Shown here in pieces: positions 48,315 to 58,116 of a DNA stretch of 64,000 nucleotides. This DNA comes from Stromatinia cepivora (taxonomy: Eukaryota; Ascomycota; Leotiomycetes; Helotiales; Sclerotiniaceae): NCBI GenBank assembly GCA_014898415.1, contig RCTD01000035.1, positions 310,001 through 374,000 on the forward strand, read 5' to 3'. How positions within the stretch are numbered: position 1 is the stretch's first letter; every line of letters starts with the position of its first letter. Position numbers and translations under genes: made by a program. Below the pieces are notes generated by a model. It did no database searches. It was not told where the DNA came from and saw only the letters and a list, made by a program, of their open reading frames with translations.

Positions 48315-49061
48315 ATTGTGCTGCGGGCATAATTACAGGAGTTTGAGATTGTATCACACAAACTTCAAGCAAATTTCGATCTCTCAGTCGAGTATGACAA
48401 GTCAATATTCGCCTCTTCGGAGTATAAAACAATCAAGCAAGACTTTTTAAAAATAACTTTATTACCCTAATTTTCATAGACCCATGAAATTGTGAATCAA
48501 AGTGTGACTACCCCAACTACCTGATAATTCCAACCTTCATAATTCAAGCACTCTGCATTAGCAATATGAACAAAAATAAAATATCCTCAATTCAACGATA
48601 AGCGTGCACTAATGTACTTTTAATAGAATTCAATGAATAGTCCCAGTCCAGTCTGACTGTGCTTCATTATCAACTTTTTCTGGAAGTCTAAATTTGATAA
48701 ACAATCCAAAAAGAAGTGTTTTGTGAATCGACGACTACCAATACTTTCTGCTTTCCTATACACATTATTCTCAGTATAAAATCGAAGCCGGATCCGGAAT
48801 CCTATTTGTACAAGTTTTAATAATGGGCGTGCAATGTAATAATGGGCGTGCAATGAATGGTGATGAAATCCACCTCCTCCTCGGGTGGTGTGGTATGCAC
48901 ATCTTTCTCGTTTTGCTACATTTTCACTCAGCTATCTATCTCACTATTATCACTTCATTGTTCATCATATCAAATTAATTTAAATTGCAAAAGTACATTT
49001 TATTCTCTCTACCCTTTTTTTGTGAGGACCAGCTCACCACCTTTACGTACGGCAATAGCAA
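48315..49061. other. Intergenic with a 19-bp tandem duplication
   Basis: Two copies of AATAATGGGCGTGCAATG plus one base lie head to tail at 48,819-48,837 and 48,838-48,856. Otherwise only short overlapping ORFs without features. Confidence 0.55.
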
Positions 49062-49604
49062 TTACTCGATCAAAAAAACTAGGTCATCCTCAGACACTTG
49101 GGCATCCTCATCAACTTCGGGAGGATCATTCGCCTGGGCATCCTCATCGACTTGGAGAGGATCATCCACTTGGGCAGCCACCCAGTCCGGATCCGAAGCC
49201 TGCTCCATATCAAGAAGCCACCCACGATACTTCGCAATCATATTTGCTCTTACCATTTCTTTCTCCATAAAAAAAATTCTATACGGACGTCTTGCTCTTT
49301 GTTGCTGCTCAGGCTCATCAATTTCCTCCTCCGGAGGATACTGCCCAGGCATTGGCCGCTCTCTACCAAGTCTCCTTCTCTCTGCAATTATCCTCTCCAA
49401 AATGAAATCATTGTTACCGTGAAGTTGGCTCGCAATCCATGGATCGAGAACTTCTTCTAGAACGGCTTGAAAGACAACGTTCAAGCCAATTCGGAACGTT
49501 CCGAAGATGGCCATTGGCAGCGTGATGGTGATCATCAACACGAAGAAGAAACATACGTAGTGGAGGAGGAGTGTAAGAACAAGCATAACCAATGTGAGAT
49601 ACAT
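49062..49604 (-). CDS. Small orphan membrane protein, paralog A
   Basis: 180 aa, ATG at 49,604. Residues 1-45 are hydrophobic (LVMLVLTLLLHYVCFFFVLM and ITLPMAIFGTF), giving one or two membrane segments. Then come VFQAVLEEVLDPW (44-56) and LHGNNDFILERIIAERRR (61-78), both shared with the ORF at 50,406-50,891. After a Pro/Gln/Glu-rich stretch the C terminus has an acidic 12-residue repeat, DDPLQVDEDAQA followed by NDPPEVDEDAQV. Family not recognised; function unknown. Confidence 0.55.
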   Translation of the reverse strand: MYLTLVMLVLTLLLHYVCFFFVLMITITLPMAIFGTFRIGLNVVFQAVLEEVLDPWIASQLHGNNDFILERIIAERRRLGRERPMPGQYPPEEEIDEPEQQQRARRPYRIFFMEKEMVRANMIAKYRGWLLDMEQASDPDWVAAQVDDPLQVDEDAQANDPPEVDEDAQVSEDDLVFLIE

Positions 49605-50405
49605 GGTGTTTTGAGGTTTTTTCTGTGTACGTGGGTTTTCTGATTGTAATACTTTACGTGATCCTTTTAAGACTTGGAAAATGTTACTAGCAGAAGTGGT
49701 TGGAAGAAAAGAGAGGCCAGTCTAGAATGGGGCTACAATAATTTATATACATCGTCTGGAGCTGGCCATAGAGCTGTTCTGGATTAGTCCGCGAGTTGTT
49801 TAGAGCCCTTTCGAGTCGTTGAAGTCTGAATACCCGTTGAATCTTATAGTAATAATGAAATAGAACAACCATAAAACAACAACTACCTCGAAGAAATGAT
49901 TACTGATGAATATGATATTTTGTTACTTGTTTTATGCATTTACCTATTCTATTTTATTATGGTAGGTGAGGAGAATGGGCACCTCGCCTTATAGATCTCA
50001 CATCGCACTGAACCCCTGAATAGCATTAATAATAATTTACACTACGAACCTATTTCTGATTAAGACGTCATAATAAACCTACCAATATGGTATCAAAAAT
50101 TTATACATTTGCTTGTTCTATGCATGCTTTAAATAATAAAATTTGCAGCTATGAGTTACGTCGATTTTCTATGAATATTTACAATGTCAAAATAAAATCC
50201 GATACGCATAATCACGGTATTATAACGCCATTTCTTCAGTAAGTATCATTTGCTTTTCTGACTTCGACGTTCTCATAAGTAATCTCATATTAAAGTAATT
50301 TGTTGTTTTTAGAAATATATTTCATTTGTTCTATTTTCTCCCGTTGGAGAAATACTGCCTCGCTACTTCCAAACAACAACCGCACCATCCAACGAATAAT
50401 ATCAC
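49605..50405. other. Intergenic, A/T-leaning
   Basis: Spacer between two paralogous minus-strand ORFs. A 61-codon minus-strand ORF at 49,687-49,872 has no recognisable feature. Confidence 0.5.
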
Positions 50406-50891
50406 TCAATCAAGCTCTTCATCAGAGTCCCGAGCCTCGTAAAACTCATCTATCTCACGAAGAATTCCCCGATGCCGTATGAATTCACGCTCCCGTACGG
50501 CCTCTCTCTCCCCATTCGCTTGTGACCGCGCCTCCTCAAGTGGTCCTCTTATGCGACGTCGCTCCTCGAGCCATTCCTCTAACATTAAATCATAATTATG
50601 CAGCGTCAAATGGCTTCTTGCCATTCGTGCTCGACATCGCGCATCGAACCATGCAAATTGCATTCTATTCGTCAATATCCACCCCGGCAATAGTTCGTGG
50701 AGAAAATCGATGAAAATATCGTTTTCTAGAAATTGCCACCAAAGCCATGGGCTCCACGGGATCATGACTGCCTCTAGAGCTTGGAAGAGACTTTGGATGT
50801 CGATCGGAACTCTCAAAATGATTAAGAGCGAGAAAAACAATGTGTAAAAAAGAAATGTTAGGGAAAGAAGTACTGCTCGTGCCAAGGGCAT
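50406..50891 (-). CDS. Small orphan membrane protein, paralog B
   Basis: 161 aa from ATG 50,891 (MPLARAVLLSL), chosen because it directly precedes the hydrophobic segment; an upstream in-frame ATG at 50,999 would add 36 polar residues. Residues 6-27 are a membrane segment (AVLLSLTFLFYTLFFSLLII). LFQALEAVMIPW (35-46) and LHNYDLMLEEWLEERRR (97-113) parallel the two motifs of the ORF at 49,062-49,604, with an extra 40 residues between them here. The tail is charged (EREAVREREF, ARDSDEELD). Unknown family and function. Confidence 0.55.
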   Translation of the reverse strand: MPLARAVLLSLTFLFYTLFFSLLIILRVPIDIQSLFQALEAVMIPWSPWLWWQFLENDIFIDFLHELLPGWILTNRMQFAWFDARCRARMARSHLTLHNYDLMLEEWLEERRRIRGPLEEARSQANGEREAVREREFIRHRGILREIDEFYEARDSDEELD

Positions 50892-51260
50892 GATTACTTT
50901 TCGGGGGGTTAGTGTTTGGGTTGTTATTTGTACTATCTCACTGGTTTCTTTAAAGTGTGAAGATGTTATTTTCGGAGATTGTTGAGGACAAAGGGACATT
51001 GAAACAGAGCTGGCTTCTTATGCACGGTCTAGCACTTGGCGATGGATGTTTTTTTTGGATTTGTTCAGGAAATGTTCTGGGACTCTTTACTTTTGCAAAT
51101 TGGCTCATTGTTACTTCGTTTATTGAAAACTAGTAATATGGTAAAAAAAATCTAATTTTATTATTTCAGAACAACCAAAGAGACTAGCGTGTTGCGACAA
51201 CCTAACGTTCTTACCCAGGTCTCACATTTCGACCCGAGCAACCTTCATCTCACTTTACCC
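50892..51260. other. Intergenic spacer
   Basis: 5' region of the 50,406-50,891 ORF. Nothing else supported. Confidence 0.5.
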
Positions 51261-51476
51261 TCAAGTCATTCGCTCAAAGCTCACAATCCCAAAAAGTAAC
51301 TCGCCATCTCGCTGCGGTTCCCGAGTCATTCTCGCGTCAAACCTTGTGCTAGTTAACAAATCACGACTAGACATGATATTGATAGCAACGATGCCACAAA
51401 TTATTGTCGGAACAATGATGAACCAGAAGAGAATAGGATCGTGAATTAGGAACGGGTCGGACCATAACATAGCCAT
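51261..51476 (-). CDS. Small membrane ORF (71 aa)
   Basis: ATG 51,476 (MAMLWSDPFLIHDP). One membrane segment, ILFWFIIVPTIICGIVAINI, then a polar tail with RFDARMTREP. FDAR followed by RM-x-R also occurs in the 50,406-50,891 protein (FDARCRARMAR), a weak hint of relationship. The frame stays open to 51,650, but the added 58 residues look random. Unknown function. Confidence 0.4.
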   Translation of the reverse strand: MAMLWSDPFLIHDPILFWFIIVPTIICGIVAINIMSSRDLLTSTRFDARMTREPQRDGELLFGIVSFERMT

Positions 51477-51518
51477 TTTTGAGGTTTTGGTGTTTGAATT
51501 GTTTGTGATTGGGGATCT

Positions 51519-51544
51519 TGCGCTCGTGTGTACACACGAGCGCA
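51519..51544. promoter_or_regulatory. 26-bp perfect palindrome upstream of the 71-aa ORF
   Basis: TGCGCTCGTGTGT followed immediately by its exact reverse complement, 43 bp before the ATG at 51,476. Its GC-rich, two-fold symmetric form would suit a dimeric regulator or a cruciform. The regulatory role is inference. Confidence 0.5.
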
Positions 51545-51963
51545 TGTGTACTATTCTTGTGAATGTAGTAGGTTCACTGTTGTTTGGAAATACACGAGGC
51601 AGAAGTTTGTGCAGAGGAGTAATGTCGGAATCTATCTTGCTTATATACATAATTTGGACATGGAACCACTGTTCAAGAAACTATTAGATGCTTTGATGTC
51701 GTGGCGAATCAAAGTCGAGGGAGCTCATCTAATATTTCCCCTATATTTTTACCGAATCATTACATCACAGTTTTCTAATTGTCGAATCTTTGGAGTCACG
51801 GCATTTTTTGCAATTAGTGATTTTGTTTTCAAAAAAGTCTTTTACTGTTACCGTACCTAGTCTGCATGGGAACAAGCCAAAAAGAAACGACCGCTCAGCA
51901 GTCTACACCTTTCGCCCATTAACCAACCCCCGCACTCCTACACCCCTGAAGCTCCCATACCAC
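51545..51963. other. Intergenic spacer
   Basis: Short plus-strand ORFs only (51,487-52,059), none with recognisable features. Confidence 0.5.
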
Positions 51964-52221
51964 TCACATCCATGCTGCTCTCATACACAAATACATCATA
52001 ACCAAAAGCAACACGCCTTCGAAAATCTCAGGATTGTGGATGACATAAAGAGGCATTGAGATAAAGACATGATAAAAGCCGCGCAAAGGAGCGATGAAGT
52101 AAGCACCAATTATGGTGAGAAGTATTTCGATCATGAACCACTCGAAAAGTTGTCTCAAAGTTATGTTTTTGCCAACGAACCTGAAGTCCCTAACATCTAT
52201 AAATGGATACTCGATGTTCAT
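51964..52221 (-). CDS. Small membrane ORF (85 aa)
   Basis: ATG 52,221 (MNIEYPFIDVRDF). Two hydrophobic segments, FMIEILLTIIGAYFIAPL and GVLLLVMMYLCMRAAWM, joined by FYHVFISMPLYVIHNPE. It ends right at the edge of the second A/T island. Unknown family. It is supported only by the ATG, openness and hydrophobic pattern. Confidence 0.4.
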   Translation of the reverse strand: MNIEYPFIDVRDFRFVGKNITLRQLFEWFMIEILLTIIGAYFIAPLRGFYHVFISMPLYVIHNPEIFEGVLLLVMMYLCMRAAWM

Positions 52222-52834
52222 ATGGATTTCATGGTCTATGTCGAAATACCGTCCGTTTAGTTCGTGTAGATGATTGTATAGGGTAGTCCATGATTGTAGA
52301 TCTTGACGATTACTATAGATTGTTGATGTAAGATATTTTAACTTTTGGTGAGTTTTAGAGTTTTATAATACTGATAAAGAGAAAAAAGAAAAGTATAAAA
52401 GAATTACATCATCGCCATTTTATTTAAAATACTTGAAATTGTTGTTGCATTGTTATGATATTATTATTATATTGTTCGATTTTGGCATCGGATTAGTTTA
52501 ATCTATTTATAATATTAATTGGTATTAGGACTCTTACTATATATATCCTCTCTATTCGATTAATCTATATATGACTGAAGAGCGTATTCTCTTGCGGCCA
52601 TTAATACAATGAGTGATTCCGGATTTTACCCGGATTTGATTATTAATATTATTTCATTTAAAGTAAATTATTAAATCAACCTTTCATTATTTTGATATAG
52701 AATTTTGACATATTTGAGATTTCGATATATAGTTTAATAATAATAAAAAGTTATTTATATATTCTATTTTAATTCTTCAATATTTAGTATATTAGTTTTT
52801 AATTATAATATAGACCTTTATTCTTTTCGATATA
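52222..52834. other. Left edge of second A/T island
   Basis: Composition turns A/T-rich from about 52,330. No domain or ORF recognised. Confidence 0.55.
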
Positions 52835-52839
52835 TTAGT

Positions 52840-52989
52840 TGTCACGAGATACACGTGATCGCGTCCGATCGGGCTAGTACGGTACTAAGCTTCGAGCCGA
52901 TCATATATATAGCTTCGTAACACTCTCTCTTTAACTCTATAACTTTTAATTTTAAGATTGATTTCTAAACGTTTGTTAGATTCGTTATA
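52840..52989 (+). repeat. Gag-only element, left LTR
   Basis: 150 bp beginning TGTCACGAGATACACGTG. It retains CG-rich words (GATCGCGTCCGATCGGGC) where the right LTR has A or T. Confidence 0.9.
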
Positions 52990-53099
52990 TTATTAAAAGC
53001 TTTTTTAGATAAGAAATAGAATAACATTTGTATATACTCATATATACTCTGCTTGCTTCTGTCTAAACATATACTCCTACTCTTTTGTTTATATATAGA

Positions 53100-54300
53100 T
53101 CTTCTTAATATTATTCGAAGATATTGTTTTTTTTCTTATCCTTAATTTTTAAGTTATAGATTACAATTCAATAAACTTTACGATTACAGAACTTTATGGC
53201 GAAATGATTTGTTAGTGGAATGAAATCTTGTTTTTACATTTTCTAATTCTCGAATACATTTCTATTACTTATATTCCTTCTTATCCGAAACCTTTTCTCC
53301 CTAATCCTGAAAAGTTCAATAATAACTTTCAAAAGTTCGATATTTGGCTTCTTTTGATTCGAGCGAAATTACAAGTAGATAACGTTGTGATCAACAATTT
53401 TACAATTCAATTTTATTATATTTATTTCAATTTCGAATTTTATATATAAGCTATAATACTATTTTAGTTTTCTTCTTTTGATCAAAACATTCCTTTAAAT
53501 CATACAATGATTCTAGATTAACTCATATATATTTATAACAATCCAAATAAAGTCCAAGAAGCCGAAGATAAGTTATTCATTTTTAAATAAGGAATTGATT
53601 CTCTATATATTTATATTACGAAATTCGAAAGAACTCTTTACAAAACCAAAAATCAGAATTAACCCGATTCGAATAAGATTTCAATCTTTCGCAATAGACT
53701 CAATACTATTCTTAGAAATCGTCTTTCTTAATAGTTTTCTTTTCCCTACTTTTATCCCAACTTTGTTTAGATTATATAACAATTAATTGTTCGTATAACA
53801 AATGGATTCTTTGTATCATTCCACTTTAGTAAACCTAGAGCCCCATATATATTACAGAATCTATTTCATTCTTGGAATTACAATTCAATAAATGTTAACA
53901 ATCTTAATGTTATTAATGCTCTTAGTTTTTTTGATGTCCAATTGGACAAGTTCGATTATACCTTGATTCTACTCTGCATACAAGTACCCGAGTTTTCTTC
54001 TTTTGAAAGAACTCTCTTATACAAACAAAATAAATATATATGATATAAAAGTATCTTCTATTGAATACAAATCTATTCATTAGATCTGTATTAAAGAACC
54101 CGAAATCGATAAAAGTCTATTCTGATTATTATACTGATTATTAAATCCGAAAGCAATGATGATAAGGACTTAAGAAAAATGATCAATGGCCGATATTTTG
54201 AAGATCGCTTGAAGGAGGTATATGGTACAATAAATACATATTCGTTGGTTGTGATGTATACTTCGCATCAGATATTTTTAGAAGAAAACGATTAATAATC
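53100..54300 (+). pseudogene. Retrotransposon gag (degenerate)
   Basis: At 53,270-53,400 the plus strand reads YPKPFLPNPEKFNNNFQKFD, then WLLLIRAKLQVD, matching fungal Ty3-type gag ('P.PP.P.PEKFDG....F..WL..I.AKL..D'). A second frame near 53,560-53,780 gives DSLYIYITKFERTLYKTKNQ and KISIFRNRLNTILRNRLS ('L..YI..FERTL.EA...W......I..F..GL...LR..L'). Stops and frame changes make it inactive. Confidence 0.8.
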
Positions 54301-54364
54301 ATTTTATACTTAATTCATTCATTTAAAATGAATTCGAGGTGAACTCTTCAGAAAAGGAGGGTAA

Positions 54365-54514
54365 TATCACGAAATACACATGATCGCATCCAATCGGGTT
54401 AATACAGTACTAAACTTCGAGTTGATTATATATATAACTTCGTAGTACTTTCTCTTTAGCTTTGTAACTTTTAATTCTAAGGTTGATCTCTAAACGTTTG
54501 TTGGGTTCGTCATA
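54365..54514 (+). repeat. Gag-only element, right LTR
   Basis: 150 bp beginning TATCACGAAATACACATG. Most differences from the left LTR are G-to-A or C-to-T on this copy. Confidence 0.9.
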
Positions 54515-54519
54515 TTAGT

Positions 54520-55238
54520 TTTCAATTTCATGAATAATTTAATATCTAATATATTTCATATTGCTTATAAACAATTCTTTAGTCTTTGTTTAGTATATTC
54601 TATATTGCTTCGATTATTAATAATATTAGAAAATATTTTAAAAATATATACTTTTAAATACTATCAAATATACTTTATAGAATTAAAATCGAAAGAATAA
54701 AGAGATTATTCTTTAATTAATTGAATACTCTGATTACAAAACCATTTTTATATTTTGATAGTATAATAAATAAGAGTATTATCCTGTATAAATTGATATT
54801 CTGGATTCAACTTTTCGAATATAAGGGTAATCTTTTCTTTAAGAATCTTGAAATAAAAATTGATATTATATTTATATTTTATATTCTTGAAATCTCTATT
54901 TATAATATAATTTTTTTTTTGGTATTATAAAAGTTTTTTTAGATTATAATCTTTATATTTTTATTTGTAATATAAATTTGAATTATATTTCGATTTTATT
55001 TTTGAAAGGGAATACAAAAGATTCATTTATTTTTTTATTCTGTTTTTATTTTATAAAGTATTTGTTTTATTCTTTTATTCTAAGATTTTTTTATAATAAA
55101 GTATTATATAAGATATTTATTTAAATATATATTTTCGAGTAAAGAATTATTTTTTTTTAGTTTTTTTAATTAAGGATCTTATAATTCTTGAGGATTTTTT
55201 TAATTTCTTTATATATAACTTTTGGATATAATTGTATA
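54520..55238. other. A/T-rich, nothing recognised
   Basis: Nearly all A/T. An ORF at 54,721-54,930 is hydrophobic by composition only. Confidence 0.55.
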
Positions 55239-55404
55239 TGTTGGAAATGAGGCCATCATAGGATTAGAATTGAGGTCACGAGACCACAATGGTGCACAGA
55301 CCATATTTGGGGATAACCTCAATTCTACTCCTACTAGAATTATAGATCCTTAGTTCAACCTACATAGTCAACAATACTACTACTTCCTGCACCAAAAGTT
55401 AACA
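55239..55404 (+). repeat. Solo LTR of the Copia-B family, well preserved
   Basis: 166 bp, TGTTGGAAATGAGGCC to CCAAAAGTTAACA, flanked by the 5-bp duplication GTATA (55,234-55,238; 55,405-55,409). It aligns to 31,353-31,518 and holds the G or C state at 22 of about 24 differences. No internal sequence follows, so it is a solo LTR. Confidence 0.92.
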
Positions 55405-55409
55405 GTATA

Positions 55410-56150
55410 TAATATAATAGAATTAATTCATTTTGTTTAATATATAATTTCTTTCGAGTTTTATAAGATAAAAAGATCCTTTTATTATATAATATATTCT
55501 ACTTTATAATGTATTATATAATATTATAAAAGATTTTAAATTCTTTTGTAATTTTTGTTAAGCGAATGTTTTCTTTGGTTTTCTTTATAATTTTTCTATA
55601 TATATAATATAAAATATTTATAAGCTACTTTATTTATCGAAATTGATTTCAATGGAGGATATGGTATTGATATATTTAATAAATAAATTAGATTGTTAAA
55701 ATATGTATTCAGAAAAATATGTGTTTTTATAATGTTTCGGCTAATATAAGTGAAGAGGTGCTGTAGATTATATATACCTCTTCAAATCACGTATTATTGC
55801 TAACTTCTCGGGCACATTATGTACAATCTTCACTTGTAGACTCTAAAATATCAATTTGAAGTTAGTTACACTCATTTCGATCATATTTACAATAGTTAAT
55901 GCTATAAAAAGACTCATCGAATTAGTCAATGAATTCAATTTTTTAAGTAATGTTTTTAATATTTATCTCAGATTCATAGTATCGGAAAGCTAGAAGACAG
56001 AGTCCGGATTTCTCTTCAAAAAAGAAAGAAAAAGTGTATAAAATCATCATACAAAGTTCGGATAGAAGAAGCGAAAATCAAATAGAACGACTGTTCACTC
56101 TACATTCTTCGCCTGATAACCACCATCTTACCATGATTCTGGTAATCTTG
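55410..56150. other. Right edge of second A/T island
   Basis: A/T-rich to about 55,900, then normal composition. No supported gene; the ORF at 56,034-56,270 overlaps the next gene on the opposite strand. Confidence 0.55.
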
Positions 56151-56483
56151 CTACGTGGGTCCACACGTACACCTCAACCAATCCCATCTAAAACGTCTCC
56201 TCACCCTCCTAGCAACCATCGTCAAAACATCCCCCCAAATGAACCCATAATAAGTAATCAAGAGAGGTAGCGCGATAGCAATAAACCAAAAAAGGAGAAG
56301 AGGAATATAAACAAGGATCAAAATCCAAAAGAGAAGAAGAAATATTACATTACCTTTGAAAGATTGTTTCCAGGATCGGTTTTTGTTGAGTAATATAGAT
56401 TCTAATTCCTCTACGAGGGGGTGCCAGACACTGGAGTTTAGTTGGTGCTCCAATTCGGCGAATGTTTCGTGGAGACGATTCAT
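56151..56483 (-). CDS. Small membrane ORF (110 aa)
   Basis: ATG 56,483 (MNRLHETFAELEHQL). A polar, helical N-terminal 40 residues (VWHPLVEELESILLN) is followed by two adjacent hydrophobic segments (GNVIFLLLFWILILVYIPLL and WFIAIALPLLITYYGFIWG), then a strongly basic tail (ARRVRRRFRWDW). Orientation and style match the four small ORFs left of the island. Family not recognised. Confidence 0.45.
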   Translation of the reverse strand: MNRLHETFAELEHQLNSSVWHPLVEELESILLNKNRSWKQSFKGNVIFLLLFWILILVYIPLLLFWFIAIALPLLITYYGFIWGDVLTMVARRVRRRFRWDWLRCTCGPT

Positions 56484-57120
56484 GGTTGGGGATGGTGGTG
56501 GGTTCTATGGGTTATTTGCTTTCTAGGACTGGTGAATATGAGAGGAGAATATAAAGGAGATATGGCCATTCTATTTATGTATCAAGACTTTGAATTGTTA
56601 TGGTATTGTTTTATCTTCCATACTGTCCTATATGAGACTCATCGACTATTCCTTGCTTGCATACATTAATGAACAGTGTCTGAACAGCAACGAAGTGAAA
56701 TTTTGAATTGGTCACGTGCCATCGATGTTCGGATTGGCAAGCTTTTGTCCCGCCAAAACCAATTAGCCCCTGTTATCCTCAACTTCATCAAGACTTTGGT
56801 GAACAAGAAAATAGAGATGGTGAAAATGATCGGACAAGGAGCGCTATTTTAGTGAACAACTGGATGGGGACTAGATGAGAATATGCGGTAGCCACGCCAT
56901 GTATAGCCAGCCGGAAATATAATTACGAGAATACACACTTGTGATCTGGTAGTTACATATCCTACCGCAACCTTTCCAGTGAATTTTTGCCTCGATTAAG
57001 GAAGGTGTCTACTTTCAAGTCTTCCAGAGGCATACATTACTTCGACTTCCTTTCACTTTTTCCGAGTTCCTTCCTTCAAAATACTCTCAAGAAATCGCAA
57101 AAGTTACCTCCCCCGAAGAA
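56484..57120. other. Intergenic spacer
   Basis: Nothing supported apart from the open upstream extension of the 2EXR frame (from 56,983), which has no ATG. Confidence 0.5.
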
Positions 57121-58116
57121 TTGGAACCCTCCAAGGGATCCGTGTCTTTTACAGTTGTGAAGCTCTCACGAGCATCGCAATACCATGTAGACAATCTGGT
57201 TGGTGGCATCAAATACAATCAACCAGTAAGTCAATCCACTTTGTTAGATTCATATTTCATCCCGAAAGTATCACTCACGGATGTCATACGAGTCCTTTCC
57301 AAAAGCTTTCCATGCCATAACAACACTAATTATCACAGACTGAAAAGCGTCCTGTCCGCTACAACCTGCGAATCACAGTCTCGAAAAAAGCAAATCCCAG
57401 CTACAACATTCACCTGTTTTGGACTCCTACCCCTCGAAATCCGACGCCGCATCTGGAAATATTACATTCGCGACCAAGCGGGCATAATTGAGGTATAAGA
57501 ACCATCGAGATTTAGGATCGCGGAAGCACTTCCGTTCTGCCAGATATTCTTTGCATCAACAAGGAGATTCGCCTTTGATGCTCTAAAGGTCCATGGGTAT
57601 TACATTTATAAGGACACGCCCACAGCTTATGAATGTTTGGATTATGTGCACCATCCGGAGAGATGTCTTGGAAGTTTTGGTCTACAAGATATTTCGATAT
57701 CGCATCTTCACTTTCGCCCTAAGACTGATATGCTATACATAACCGGTTACTACCAGGAACGGTGGCATAGTACAGTGGAACCTTTTTTACAGGGAGCGGG
57801 AGAAAGCATCAGGTGTATGGCTATTAATGTAATCGTCACTACGGACGGATGGAATGAAAATGTACACCCAATAACCTTGAAATATCTGAAGGGATTCAAG
57901 GCATTGGAACTCCTGCTCGTGGTAGTGAATGATGCTGCCGCCCAGCGGAGAACAAAGGCCGCATTTGAACAGATAGAAGATTTATATTATTCGCTGCGAG
58001 CATCGACGCGAAAAGCTGTGTTACAGAGCAGTCTCGCTCGGGAAGAAAATGGTGTTTTGGTGGCTCCAGAGGTGAAGTTTGCAAGAGAGAGGCACACTGC
58101 AATCAAAACTAAATAA
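57121..58116 (+). pseudogene. 2EXR-domain protein, broken
   Basis: FTCFGLLPLEIRRRIWKYYI then DQAGIIEV (ending 57,495) is the start of the fungal 2EXR domain ('F..F..LP.EIR..IW......R.IE'). TAA follows at 57,496. The expected next block ('P.LL..N.E.R..ALK.Y') appears in two frames: PDILCINKEIR and, shifted, FDALKVHGYYIYKDTP, so at least two frame changes occur at 57,500-57,585. From 57,590 one frame stays open to 58,116. No in-frame ATG precedes the domain, although the frame is open from 56,983. 2EXR proteins are numerous in filamentous fungi and of unknown function. Confidence 0.65.

Larger units (their letters stand above)
52840..54514 (+). mobile_element. Gag-only LTR element (1,675 bp)
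   Basis: Two 150-bp LTRs (52,840-52,989; 54,365-54,514) flanked by the 5-bp duplication TTAGT (52,835-52,839; 54,515-54,519). The 1,375-bp interior encodes only a degenerate retrotransposon gag; there is no room for, and no trace of, pol. This is the layout called TR-GAG in plants: short non-autonomous elements that keep gag and rely on a partner for reverse transcription and integration. The left LTR is less mutated than the right at most differing sites. Confidence 0.85.
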
